The notes beneath the pieces are model-generated. The model was not told the DNA's origin and did no database searches. It saw only the letters and a program-made list of their open reading frames with translations. Shown here piece after piece: positions 57,201 through 61,974 of a stretch of DNA of 64,000 nucleotides; position 1 is the first letter of the stretch; the number at the start of each line of letters is the position of its first letter. The DNA is from Agrypnia vestita (taxonomy: Eukaryota; Arthropoda; Insecta; Trichoptera; Phryganeidae). The position numbers and the translations under genes are program-made. The stretch lies in NCBI GenBank assembly GCA_016648135.1, contig JADDOH010002547.1, positions 186,001 to 250,000 on the forward strand. The letters run 5' to 3'.

Positions 57201-57595
57201 ACTCTCGTCAAGTTTATATTTTTTACCCATCTAACTCGCGCGCAAAGACACAGTGATGTGAGCAACGCCGTCACGCTTCACGCAATTTTAGAGAGGATGC
57301 AGAAGAAGCGCGATGGCGCATCTCGGCACTTAAACGGTTAAAAGGGTTGGAATATGAATTCGTACATAAAAGTTTCTCATCTATTTCAAGCCCTAAATAT
57401 TTAACACAATCACTTTGTTTTATATTATTGCCCTTTTTTTGTGTCAATGTTTAACTATCCCTCCTTACAGAACCTGACTGTAGACGACCATGGAAGTCCT
57501 GTCCAACACCCCGGTCAGGCTGTGGTTCGGCAGATGCAGCCATTGCTCCTCCCCACTGGAAACTTCACATCTACCTTCCCCAGGGACTATTACCG
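36077..57595 (+). CDS. Six-exon gene for an unrecognised two-pass membrane protein
   Basis: Exons 36077-36262, 38249-38440, 40832-40981, 52938-53043, 56586-56719 and 57471-57595 join in phase (only the 4/5 junction splits a codon, a Gly). All have AG/GT borders. The predicted product is about 298 residues so far. Residues 1-165 are Pro/Ser/Gly-rich and hydrophilic. Helix 1 covers about 168-196 (FQYVCYYVLQ joined to IIFVVGILTG), helix 2 about 205-229, with a loop of roughly eight residues, RRSNRGGD. A basic stretch, RRNNKLRGKQLRMR, follows helix 2, so the tail and N-terminus probably both face the cytosol. I do not recognise the family. Introns measure 1.99, 2.39, 11.96, 3.54 and 0.75 kb and hold most of the mobile elements from 37 to 57 kb. 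The 3' end is uncertain (see exon 6). Confidence 0.7.
36263..37290. other. Intron 1, first part
   Basis: Nothing coding is seen. A short perfect hairpin (TTTACACAC arms around an ACACTAC/GTAGTGT stem) lies at 36718-36762. Confidence 0.5.
37293..37966 (+). mobile_element. PIF/Harbinger-like element with MADF ORF
   Basis: The left end CTAGGCTATGAGTTTTTCAT and the complement of the right end, CTAGGCGCGCACCAC, are imperfect inverted repeats, with a TTTTTC(A/G)-CGC block inside each. TTA/TAA words lie near both edges but no exact 3-bp duplication could be fixed. PIF/Harbinger transposons often carry a second, MADF/Myb-like protein next to the transposase; only that second ORF remains here. The element sits in intron 1 of the host gene. 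Confidence 0.55.
37544..37750 (+). pseudogene. MADF-domain protein fragment
   Basis: From the ATG at 37544 the frame runs 68 codons: an acidic start (NNSDDLDEDF), then IEMLITEIERRPPLCD, YSDRH, RLWGEVCQNL. These are the first two helices of a MADF domain (a Myb/SANT-like DNA-binding fold): hydrophobic LI-x-E-I-x-x-RP-x-L-(W)D, then a KE-x-Y-x-(D/N) and a W-x-E-V block. The usual W after RPPL is Cys here. The frame stops early, and a +1 frame continues to 37961, so the protein is truncated. Probably transposon-encoded. Confidence 0.6.
38249..38440 (+). CDS. Two-TM protein gene, exon 2
   Basis: CACGTTTCAG|GGGGTT acceptor and GGTTCAG|GTACAG donor bound 64 complete codons, phase 0 at both ends. 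The peptide is Ser/Tyr/Pro-rich (SRSQSDGLSSSMYQTPYG, then VYSKPYQPSVEMPTY) with no membrane segment. Several tyrosines sit in Pro-rich surroundings. A second GT six bases later (CAG|GTTCTT) could add two residues. Confidence 0.65.
38728..39376 (+). mobile_element. Complete small Helitron with internal minisatellite
   Basis: The element begins TCTGTACCTATAAAACTC at 38728 and ends CCCG-tgcaacgc-CGGG hairpin, TACGAACAG, CTAG at 39376. It lies exactly between host A (38727) and host T (39377). This satisfies all Helitron rules: 5' TC, a 3' hairpin about 10 bp before CTRR, and A/T insertion with no target duplication. The relative at 12553-12806 serves as an empty site. No Rep/helicase is encoded, so it is non-autonomous. 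Confidence 0.85.
38776..39310 (+). repeat. Tandem repeat of about 129 bp, four-plus copies
   Basis: Unit starts (AAATCTGTACCGTTTGACCG-like) lie at about 38776, 38906, 39035, 39164 and 39294, a steady period of 129-130 bp. Each unit contains a GCGGGTAACATAGGC-like block and a C-rich stretch. All lie inside the small Helitron. Confidence 0.85.
39495..40830. other. Intron 2, remainder; no gene seen
   Basis: At 39560-39700 a short imperfect tandem reads TCA(A)TTT(A/G)ATGTCACTCAAT three to four times. At 40172-40360 there are quasi-inverted words around TCAGATATCTTAGCTC and TAGCTTAGATT, probably a decayed hairpin element. No exon features. Confidence 0.45.
40832..40981 (+). CDS. Two-TM protein gene, exon 3
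   Basis: CACCTATGTAG|GAATCG acceptor and GTGCTGCAG|GTACTG donor enclose 50 complete codons, phase 0. The exon is clearly G+C richer than its introns. The peptide is Ser/Gly/Pro-rich with five cysteines (GECCES, GGCGGHCPG) and ends FQYVCYYVLQ, the beginning of helix 1. Confidence 0.65.
41159..41312 (-). repeat. tRNA-derived SINE, copy 1
   Basis: On the minus strand a tRNA-like head (GTGGTTAGGACACTGGCCTC as A-box/D-arm region; CGGGTTCGAACC as a perfect B box) is followed by TAGTCCTATTTTCATAGC and a tail ending CGTATTCCGTGTTCACATCT. The second copy at 53276 and the tail-only copy at 15661 define the consensus. It lies in intron 3, opposite to the gene. Confidence 0.8.
41587..42230 (-). pseudogene. 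Mariner transposase remnant
   Basis: Read on the minus strand with stops and frameshifts: a CLNLLNRN block, TCDIKWILYDN (normally T-x-DEKW), WLDPGEAAKQC, LLVTVWWT, then ARPHTSQ-like text, HPPDLPDLAPTDFQFF with the last acidic residue of a mariner DD34D triad, and finally a KGINELPLKSHKYIDNNGQYF tail. The order covers roughly the last 200 residues of a mariner transposase. The N-terminal DNA-binding part is missing. Several stops show it is dead. The family (mauritiana, irritans or other) was not settled. Confidence 0.8.
42669..42812. mobile_element. 144-bp hairpin MITE
   Basis: GGCCCGGTTGTTTCAAATTC plus GATCAAAGTAAGCG at the left is complemented by CGCTTACTTTGATCGAACTT plus GAAACAACCGGGCC at the right. 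The centre includes TTTTCGTAAAAATCTATGC. Direct repeats CTTT(GG) border it. Same family as 35201-35336. Confidence 0.8.
43589..45072. mobile_element. TA-flanked CAGTGAAACTC element, copy A
   Basis: Starts CAGTGAAACTCGCTTAATAA and ends with the complement of CAGTGAAACTCTCTTAATAC, bounded by TA on both sides (43587-43588, 45073-45074). A second copy (B) lies inverted at 57723-59761 and matches it along its length, apart from a 0.5-kb insertion in B. No transposase is visible. CAGT termini with TA duplication suggest a pogo/Tigger-like or other Tc1-mariner non-autonomous element. A GC-rich MITE lies inside at 44084-44425. Confidence 0.8.
44084..44425. mobile_element. GC-rich MITE inside copy A
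   Basis: GGCCGGCGTCACACTA at the left and the complement of AGGTCGGCGCCACACTA at the right, with TAA at both borders (44081-44083, 44426-44428), consistent with a 3-bp PIF/Harbinger-type duplication. The inside is CpG-rich with further inverted blocks. It is present at the same place in copy B (58925-59250), so it entered before the two copies separated. Confidence 0.7.
45162..46491 (-). mobile_element. Internally deleted piggyBac, relative of the one at 61554
   Basis: The left end is TTAA then CCTGTCTAGGGCC, compared with TTAA CTTGTTGAGGGCC in the autonomous copy. The next 400 bp match 61560-62040 closely, including ACGAAAAAACCATGAAAACA and CTTCTGTGTGGTATATTTTG (3' end of the transposase frame). 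Around 45545 the match jumps to sequence near 63815 in the autonomous copy (TTTCAAATAAACGCAACA), so about 1.8 kb of coding DNA is missing. The right end is uncertain: TTAA at 46488-46491, preceded by GGGAGCGCAGATGTGCGCTC, is preferred; TTAA at 46029-46032, next to similar GTGCGCC repeats, is the alternative. Confidence 0.75.
48840..49358 (+). mobile_element. Helitron 3' end with G+C-rich body
   Basis: The 3' end reads CCGTGCAACGGGCACCTAG then host T: a GTGC/GCAC hairpin directly before CTAG. The upstream 500 bp is unusually G+C rich for this window (48920-49060), with ORFs at 48845-49090 and 49087-49299 lacking motifs. The 5' end was not located. Confidence 0.5.
49529..49569 (-). ncRNA. Hammerhead ribozyme motif of the Penelope element
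   Basis: The minus strand reads GCC-CTGATGA, stem II (GGACCC, loop TGCAAT, GGGATCC with one bulged A), GAAAC, then GTC with GGC following. All conserved hammerhead core bases (CUGAUGA, GAA and the cleavage triplet GUC) are present. Stem I is GCC/GGC, and stem III is a minimal ACGT palindrome that would form as a dimer. This is the known form of hammerheads in Penelope-like elements. It lies about 65 bp downstream of the end of the element's reading frame. Predicted cleavage is between 49532 and 49531. Confidence 0.75.
49632..51539 (-). CDS. Penelope-like reverse transcriptase with GIY-YIG endonuclease
   Basis: A 635-codon open frame encodes both enzymes of a Penelope-like retroelement. The RT part shows PADKGN (85-90), GLPKIHK (157-163), SFDVISLFTNVP with the first catalytic Asp (motif A, 224-235), GVAMGNPLSP (276-285) and the YVDD box (313-316). 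The C-terminal endonuclease has GVY (507-509), a CxxC just after it, YVG (520-522), Arg 526 and a conserved H-rich block, the GIY-YIG pattern. No stop or frameshift interrupts 1.9 kb. The frame opens only at a TTG (51537-51539) next to an upstream TGA, and the usual N-terminal part is missing, so the copy is probably 5'-truncated or frame-broken at its start. It lies in intron 3, antisense to the host gene. Overlapping + strand ORFs are shadows. Confidence 0.9.
   Translation of the reverse strand: MDKAAISVLAKGLNFAIAPKSIPVDDIICGVEAALRKIPVAIAEEIRQDTCAILRKAKPPRPNISKEEHAAIKSLRANEEILILPADKGNATVILDQVDYIAKMRGLLESSIYKKIKKNPTDRIDRKTRELVKASSIPADLHFKLFVQASKTPAIYGLPKIHKDGVPLRPIVSAIGAPTYKLSQYLAGLLQMQTGKTSSWVKDSAHFVNMLKEIKCERGDILVSFDVISLFTNVPVDDAMSLLEEIYDEDICALFEHCLTSGYFSFQGELFQQVEGVAMGNPLSPVIANFFMEKFEETALDTASFTPKVWWRYVDDVFAIWPHGEDKLGDFLGHLNSLHKNLKFTMEIEKDNVLPFLDVEIKKKADGSFGHRVYRKPTHTNRYLHANSHHHPAQKRGLINTLATRAKRICQDEYLQEEMITLSDALEGNGYQKRQIQRVISTRSVRPEKHTEPECKGIAFLPFVQSVTDRIARALKKRDIKTVFGANFKIKDMLRSAKDRDRLETDGVYRLDCQDCDKVYVGQTARTISKRVNEHKRACKLGHPEKSALAEHFLDTGHHFAFEPKILGKPKSHHARLIKEALEIYKHPININRDDGLKLKTSWYPALQSHSRRRLRRDSDQTTDESYIQHNTNTS
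51545..51660. other. Upstream border of the Penelope ORF
   Basis: AAACTGATCTACAGTTCATT and the following text form an imperfect palindrome (CAAACTGAT...ATCAGTTTG) at about 51565-51598. On the minus strand no frame continues the RT ORF upstream. This may be the 5' truncation/inversion junction commonly seen in Penelope insertions. Confidence 0.35.
52938..53043 (+). CDS. Two-TM protein gene, exon 4
   Basis: The acceptor TTTATTTTTTCAG precedes 52938 and the donor is ACATAG|GTTTGT. It gives 35 codons plus one base (phase 1). The peptide completes helix 1 (IIFVVGILTGISLCIAGSVL), then RRSNRGGD, and starts helix 2 (LGVLVYI). Confidence 0.7.
53276..53425 (-). repeat. tRNA-derived SINE, copy 2
   Basis: The minus strand reads TTGTTGGTCTTGCGGTTAGG, ACTCTTGGCTCATGATCC, then CGGGTTCAAACC (B box) and CTCACTCCAGACCAGCAAG, whose last bases pair with the start as a tRNA acceptor stem would. 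The body and tail match copy 1. I treat it as a SINE rather than a tRNA gene because the same body follows the head in each copy. Confidence 0.8.
53453..53579. mobile_element. Short hairpin MITE in intron 4
   Basis: TTGTATAACATTGTATTGCC at the left pairs with GGCATTACAATGTTATACAA at the right, and inner arms around TGACAGG/CCTGTCA also pair. Size about 127 bp. Confidence 0.7.
53739..53815 (+). repeat. Possible piggyBac-like terminus
   Basis: TTAACCCTTAGAACTCGAGT is followed by a GCCGCCTTAGAGGCGGC hairpin and a related GCCACCTTACGGCGGC. TTAA plus CCCTT is a common piggyBac-type beginning, but no matching right end was found. Confidence 0.35.
53980..54108. repeat. Hairpin sequence
   Basis: CCCTTTCAACCCGGATCAAT followed by ACGATCAT is paired by GATCATATCAATCCGGGTTG followed by AAAGGG. 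The loop is about 60 bp, containing a smaller AACCGTTTTTCGGGTT hairpin. Confidence 0.65.
54105..54341. mobile_element. Fold-back MITE with about 33-bp arms
   Basis: ATTAAGATATATTATAGATG plus TCTCATAGAG at 54110-54139 pairs with CTCTATGAGATGTCTATAAT plus ATATCTTGATTAA ending at about 54339. No coding potential. Confidence 0.7.
54345..55530. other. Intron 4, no gene or clear element
   Basis: ORFs at 55177-55428 (+), 55100-55357 (-) and 55320-55502 (-) have no motif, and the frames overlap on both strands. No splice logic was found. Confidence 0.45.
55540..56215 (+). repeat. Diverged tandem duplication, period about 335 bp
   Basis: Landmarks recur at a constant offset: GGATTCTAGATAATTAA (55759 and 56094), AATATTTCTTAATTT(T/C)CTA, AAATCGTAATAATTT, and ACATACAAATTTTAA. 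Each unit ends with a G+C-rich GGCCGC(A/G)GCC-like word. Two copies only, with considerable divergence. Confidence 0.75.
56586..56719 (+). CDS. Two-TM protein gene, exon 5
   Basis: Acceptor TTCCTTCAAG before 56586 and donor ATTCCT|GTGAGA. The first two bases complete the Gly codon split with exon 4, and 44 codons follow (phase 0). The peptide completes helix 2 (CLASMVCSLLLGVQCCV), then RRNNKLRGKQLRMRNAPPD. It is clearly G+C richer than its flanks. Confidence 0.7.
56938..57000 (+). repeat. Pogo-like terminal fragment
   Basis: ACAGTAAACCTCATTAATTC followed by GAACCCTGATAATTTG is a CAGT-type terminal sequence like that near 2430 (GTTAATTCGAACCCCGATTA). No partner end was found; intron 5 of the host gene. 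Confidence 0.5.
57129..57341. mobile_element. piggyBac-type MITE with TTAA duplication
   Basis: TTAA (57129-57132) is followed by CCGTTTTAGTGCTGAG, and the complement of the right end is CCGTTTAAGTGCCGAG, itself followed by TTAA (57338-57341). The 16-bp inverted repeats differ at two positions. Total 213 bp including both TTAA; no coding capacity. It sits in intron 5. Confidence 0.8.
57471..57595 (+). CDS. Two-TM protein gene, exon 6
   Basis: CTCCTTACAG precedes AACCTG. The frame encodes NLTVDDHGSPVQHPGQ, then MQPLLLPTGNF and STFPRDYYR. A donor-like CCG|GTATTA at 57595/57596 would leave phase 2 and require another exon beyond. Alternatively the frame runs on to a TAG at 57678-57680, but that extension enters the fold-back repeat that begins at about 57612, so I favour splicing. 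Further exons, if any, were not found before 64000. Confidence 0.6.
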
Positions 57596-58239
57596 GTATT
57601 ACTATTTTACTTCATGTATACAGGGTTATTTGGAAAACTTCAATAACCCCGCCGGACTATATTTCTGCCTTGACTATTAGTCAGAAATGTTCAAGCTATT
57701 ATATCAACAGTTAATGGAGATACAGTGAAACTCTCTTAATACGTTTTTCAAGGGACCAGGAAATAAAAACTTATTAGGCGTGAAAACCTATTAACAGTGA
57801 TTTCAGTATTTTCATAAATTATTTCCACTTTTTAATTTTGTGTTTTAATTATATTTTCGTTTATATAATATGACAATTTAAGGACATTTAATTTTTAAAA
57901 AATAAGTAGGTAAATATATACATTTGTAAAATATTACCTATGTAAATATATAGTACCTGAGGGTTAGAAAACAATAAAAACCACCAAAACTATAAAATAA
58001 ATTAGCACTGTTAAAAATTTAAATATAAATCGGGGTATATTGACAAATTAAATACAAAAAAAAAATACAAAAAGCTACCTGTATCTACTTTCCCTGGGTT
58101 GGTAAAGATTGCACATTTATAAAAAATAACCATTTGTAAATAGTATTCTATTTGACTTCATTTTAAAAATTTATCCCTTTTGATGATTTCTACATAATTT
58201 AGGTGTACATTCAACATATCGCCTTGAGCAATGTCCTTT

Positions 58240-58760
58240 TATTACTCCCTTTATATTAACTCGTGGCGTCTGCTTGCCTGCTTGCCGTCGAAAAAACTTT
58301 GGATCGATTTTTGACCCTTTTCCCGTGATCCAATCGAGCTGAAACTTTGCAAGCAGACTCGTGGCGACGATCAAGAAGATCTGTCAAATTTTCGTTAAAA
58401 AACAATAATAATTATAGTATAATTTTGGATTTTTAGAAATTTTAATGGTTTTTTCAAATTGGAATCTTTACAAAAGTTTGATTACTACCAACGGCGCCGG
58501 CGGCCCGATAACGTCACGGAATATTTAAAATTTGAAATACTCCGTTGGTAGGTATAATAGGTATTTCACCACGAATTTTGAAAATTTATGACAATTGGTT
58601 CACAGATGACAGCACACTTCGGTTTTTTGTGAAGAAATCAAGTAATAAAGATATATTTTTAGATATTTTTGACATAGATATTTGTCTAGACATGTTTCAT
58701 TATCAGTTAATCAATTATTACATGATGGTAAACTTAATTTACAAAGAAAGGGAGTAAAAT
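58240..58760. mobile_element. Insertion in copy B with ACTCCCTTT ends
   Basis: ATTACTCCCTTTATATTAAC opens and AAAGAAAGGGAGTAAAAT closes the block absent from copy A, so these are its ends. Its first 200 bp match the reverse strand of 28163-28470. A 70-codon ORF at 58545-58757 has no recognised motif. Confidence 0.65.
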
Positions 58761-58924
58761 AAAAACTTGGTTTTTATGGGTTAGGTTTTTTGTGATTAAT
58801 TGCGATTTTCTTTATTTTAATTACGTTTTATTTCAGACTACCTTAATATTTACACGGGCGCAAAGAAAATTCGTGGTATTTTTTATTGCTAAATTAAATT
58901 ATATCCGTTTTTTGTAACTCGTTA

Positions 58925-59250
58925 AGGTCGGCGCCACACTATGCGTTTTTTCCGTCGCGTCAAATCCGCAACCGAATTTAGCTGTCACATACCTATTATA
59001 TTCCGCGGCGCGGCGGACTGCGCGGAGAATAAACACACGTGCGGACAATCTGTCAAATGTGGCGCGTTGCAATCAAAAACACGAGATGCGACGTCAACGA
59101 TTTTACGTTGACGTAAGTTACGCGGGTGGGGAACCGAACAGGCGCTGAAACGAGCGTTCCACCGGCGGCGGAACAATTGATGATCGCGTAGTAGCGGTGT
59201 TCCGCGGCATCAAAGACGCGACAGAAGATACACCTAGTGTGACGCCGGCC
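58925..59250. mobile_element. GC-rich MITE inside copy B
   Basis: AGGTCGGCGCCACACTA at the left and the complement of GGCCGGCGTCACACTA at the right, bordered by TTA on both sides. Orthologous in position to 44084-44425 in copy A. Confidence 0.7.
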
Positions 59251-60079
59251 TTAGAAAACAATAGGAGATATTACGTAATTAATATTGCCAATTGTTTCCT
59301 CGAAGAAATACACCCAAAATGAAAACAGTTTCGTTTAGGCGAATTTATTTTGCGCCGACGTTGATTGATTTTGAAAAAATATCGTAAATAATCGCCGGAT
59401 AAATTTATATATTAAATATTATTTTATTAGCCTATTCAAATATTACAGTTTTTTTCAGCGGCTAGAACATTTGTGACGCCGCCAAACCCACTTAATTTTC
59501 ATTGCGCCCATTTTTCGTTTTTAGAAATGTTGAACATAATTTCGTCTTCCGAAAAACGTATTATGAAGATTTATTTGTATGAAAAAATTGAGTTCGGCTA
59601 TAAATATTTTCACGACTTAGGCGAGAAACGAACATAAGCTGGAAATGTATTAAGCCTAAAAAAAATATGTGATTTGTATGGGACTTTTTCGGGACTGCAG
59701 AATTTAAACTTATTTAGCGGGAAAACTTATTAAAAGTGAATTTATTAAGCGAGTTTCACTGTATGCGATATCAAAGTTTGCATTTTTTTTTTCAATATTT
59801 CTGACTTTTGATAAAAACCCTGAAATTGGAATTCAAAGATTTTTATTATTTTATTTGACTTGTATTAAAGGGAATGAATTTTTCTTATTCGATATAAGTT
59901 ACTGTAATGATATTCCAACGTTTTACAAAAAATAAGTCAGAAATATTGAAAAAAATGCAAACTTTGATGTCACATATCTCCATAACTATTGATATTAGGT
60001 CATAATAGCTTGAACATTTTTGCTCATAGTCAAGGCAAAACTATAGTCCTGCAAAGTTATTAATGTTTTCTAAATAACC

Positions 60080-60310
60080 CTGTGTATACAGTGGCGGGCA
60101 CGCAAATAGGGACGCTTATATCAAAAGTACAAAATCATCAATTTCACAATATATATAAGCACCTAATATTAAAAAAAAATATTTTTAGTAATATGACATT
60201 GGATATCGAATAAATCAATTTTAATTTTCAATCTATTTATTTAAATAAAAAATTTAAAATACATATTTTTACAATGATCTTTATTTAAGAGGAGCTTTTA
60301 TGTAGGGACA
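60080..60310. repeat. Tc1-like terminal fragment
   Basis: TACAGTGGCGGGCACGCAAA followed by TAGGGACGC resembles a Tc1-type terminal repeat. GTAGGGACACC at 60302 may be part of the same decayed element. No transposase was seen. Confidence 0.4.
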
Positions 60311-60319
60311 CCTAAAAAC

Positions 60320-60951
60320 TAGTGATGCAACAAATACGAATATTCTTATTCGCCGAATAGTAGATATTTTCCGAATATTTGTATTCGCCGAATATCATCG
60401 CGAATATTAAAAACAAACTATATATAACTGAATGCAATGCAAATTACGGTTTGGCTGTGCACCGTGTATCTGAACACACTTACGCACTCTATTATCGGGG
60501 ATTCCCCTAACATTGAATGAATGGATTTGTTGAGTTCTCAAGTTGTCAATTGTTACATGTTTCACATCATAACATGAGTTCTTTCATCTAGTTTCGTTGG
60601 GTTATTAATAAGGTTAGGTGCTCATTTCATGCAGTCGTTTCATAATACATATTGTTCGTTCCATTTTATTTTCGTTGTGTGTAAAAGTGTTAACTCTTAT
60701 AAAATAATTTCAAATGAAATCTAATAACATGACCTCTCGTAAGCCTCAAAAAGTTATATTTATTTTCGACTGCTGGGAATGTACAAACGAATAAAAGAAA
60801 TGTGCTTTTTGAACAAAAATTTGCCAGTGGTAAATTTTAATTATTAAATCTCTTAGTAAAAAAAAGAACAGTGGTGTATTATTTATTACCTTGTTGAATT
60901 ATTCGTATTCGCCGAATAGTAGGCTTGATATTCATATTCGTTGCATCACTA
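60320..60951. mobile_element. Non-autonomous hAT element with 8-bp duplication
   Basis: TAGTGATGCAACAAATACGA at the left and the complement of TAGTGATGCAACGAATATGA at the right are inverted repeats, flanked by an exact 8-bp direct repeat, CTAAAAAC (60312-60319 and 60952-60959). Subterminal TATTCGCCGAATA palindromes occur on both sides. No transposase ORF. An 8-bp duplication and TAGxGATGxAA termini are hAT hallmarks. Confidence 0.9.
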
Positions 60952-60961
60952 CTAAAAACCC

Positions 60962-61530
60962 TTAGGCTCGGTTGCGCCAGCAGAAGTAAATTTGGTTCGA
61001 GTAACATTGACCCGAGTAACTTTTTTTACTCTCAGATCAGAGTAAACTCGATATCGGGTTGCACAAACGCCTTTTTTACCGCTGTCAAACCAATCATAAG
61101 GCTAATAGGGTGCCAAGCGGAATAAACCTCGGAAATGCCAAGCGGAATAAAGTCTATGGAATTTGATTTATTTCAGTTTTTCACCACTGGCAATGCGTAC
61201 TTTTGCGGTTCAAAACCAGTTCAAACAAACCACTTTATTCTATGAAACAAATGAAACAAACGTCAAACCATCGCTAAAATGAAGCGAAATTAAAAGATTC
61301 ATTTTAATGTTTACAAATTTCAATACAAAAATGACAGCGACAAAATTCAAATGACAAGTACCTTTATGGATAAATGTCACATTTTCAAATCAGCTGTGAG
61401 AGGACGGCCATTTTTTTTACCAACATTTTTACTTTTACCCACCTATCTTGGAGAGTAAAATAAAGTTACTCATGTATGTACTTCGGCGAGTAAAATAATT
61501 TTTACCATCGCTGGCGCAACCTGTTTTTAG
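60962..61530. mobile_element. MITE with GGTTGCGCCAGC ends
   Basis: TTAGGCTCGGTTGCGCCAGC at the left, GCTGGCGCAACCTG at the right, with AGTAA/TTACT words (GAGTAACTTT, AAAGTTACTC) forming inner inverted repeats. No coding potential. The target duplication could not be fixed. Confidence 0.6.
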
Positions 61531-61792
61531 TAAAAAGAGTAACTTTAGTAACTTTAACTTGTTGAGGGCCTAAAAATTCCAAAGCAACATATAGGCAAGG
61601 GCCGTAAATTTTCGGAATTTTTTGTGATTTTTCTTTTTACGAAAAAACCATGAAAACATGCGTATATTAAAAAAAAAACACACACATTCATATTATTTTA
61701 TCGGAAGTGTCGAAATGCAATGATTTTTTTATCAAAAAATTAAAAAAAAAATTCTTTTTTTGAATTCCGATAATGTTGCCAACCCGACATTT

Positions 61793-61937
61793 TCCGAAAA
61801 ATAATAATTAAAACATTTGCCGAAAAATAATAATGAAAACATTTGTCGAAAAATAATAATTAAACCATTTGCCGAAAAATAATAATTAAAACATTTGTCG
61901 AAAAATAATAATTAAAACATTTGCCGAAAATTAATAT
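61793..61937. repeat. 26-bp tandem repeat in the piggyBac 3' flank
   Basis: About five and a half units of CGAAAAATAATAATTAAAAC plus ATTTGC(C/T). The deleted copy at 45162 has only one such unit, so the array expanded in this copy or shrank in the other. Confidence 0.85.
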
Positions 61938-61974
61938 TTACTACATACACTACTATTATTATTTGATATCCTAC

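Larger units (their letters stand above)
57723..59761. mobile_element. TA-flanked CAGTGAAACTC element, copy B (inverted)
   Basis: Starts CAGTGAAACTCTCTTAATAC and ends with the complement of CAGTGAAACTCGCTTAATAA, with TA on each side (57721-57722, 59762-59763). It matches copy A (43589-45072) in reverse, with an extra block of about 520 bp at 58240-58760. No transposase is encoded. Confidence 0.8.
57612..60085. mobile_element. Fold-back element split by element B
   Basis: The left arm TGTATACAGGGTTATTTGGA (57612) pairs with the right end AAATAACCCTGTGTATACA (60085). The pairing continues through CTTGACTAT and GTTCAAGCTATTAT blocks, and also TATCAAAGTTTGCATTTTTT inside. Element B interrupts it exactly at TA, and the host sequence ATGGAGATA|TGCGAT closes up as in the opposite arm (GGAGATATGTGAC). 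Confidence 0.75.
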
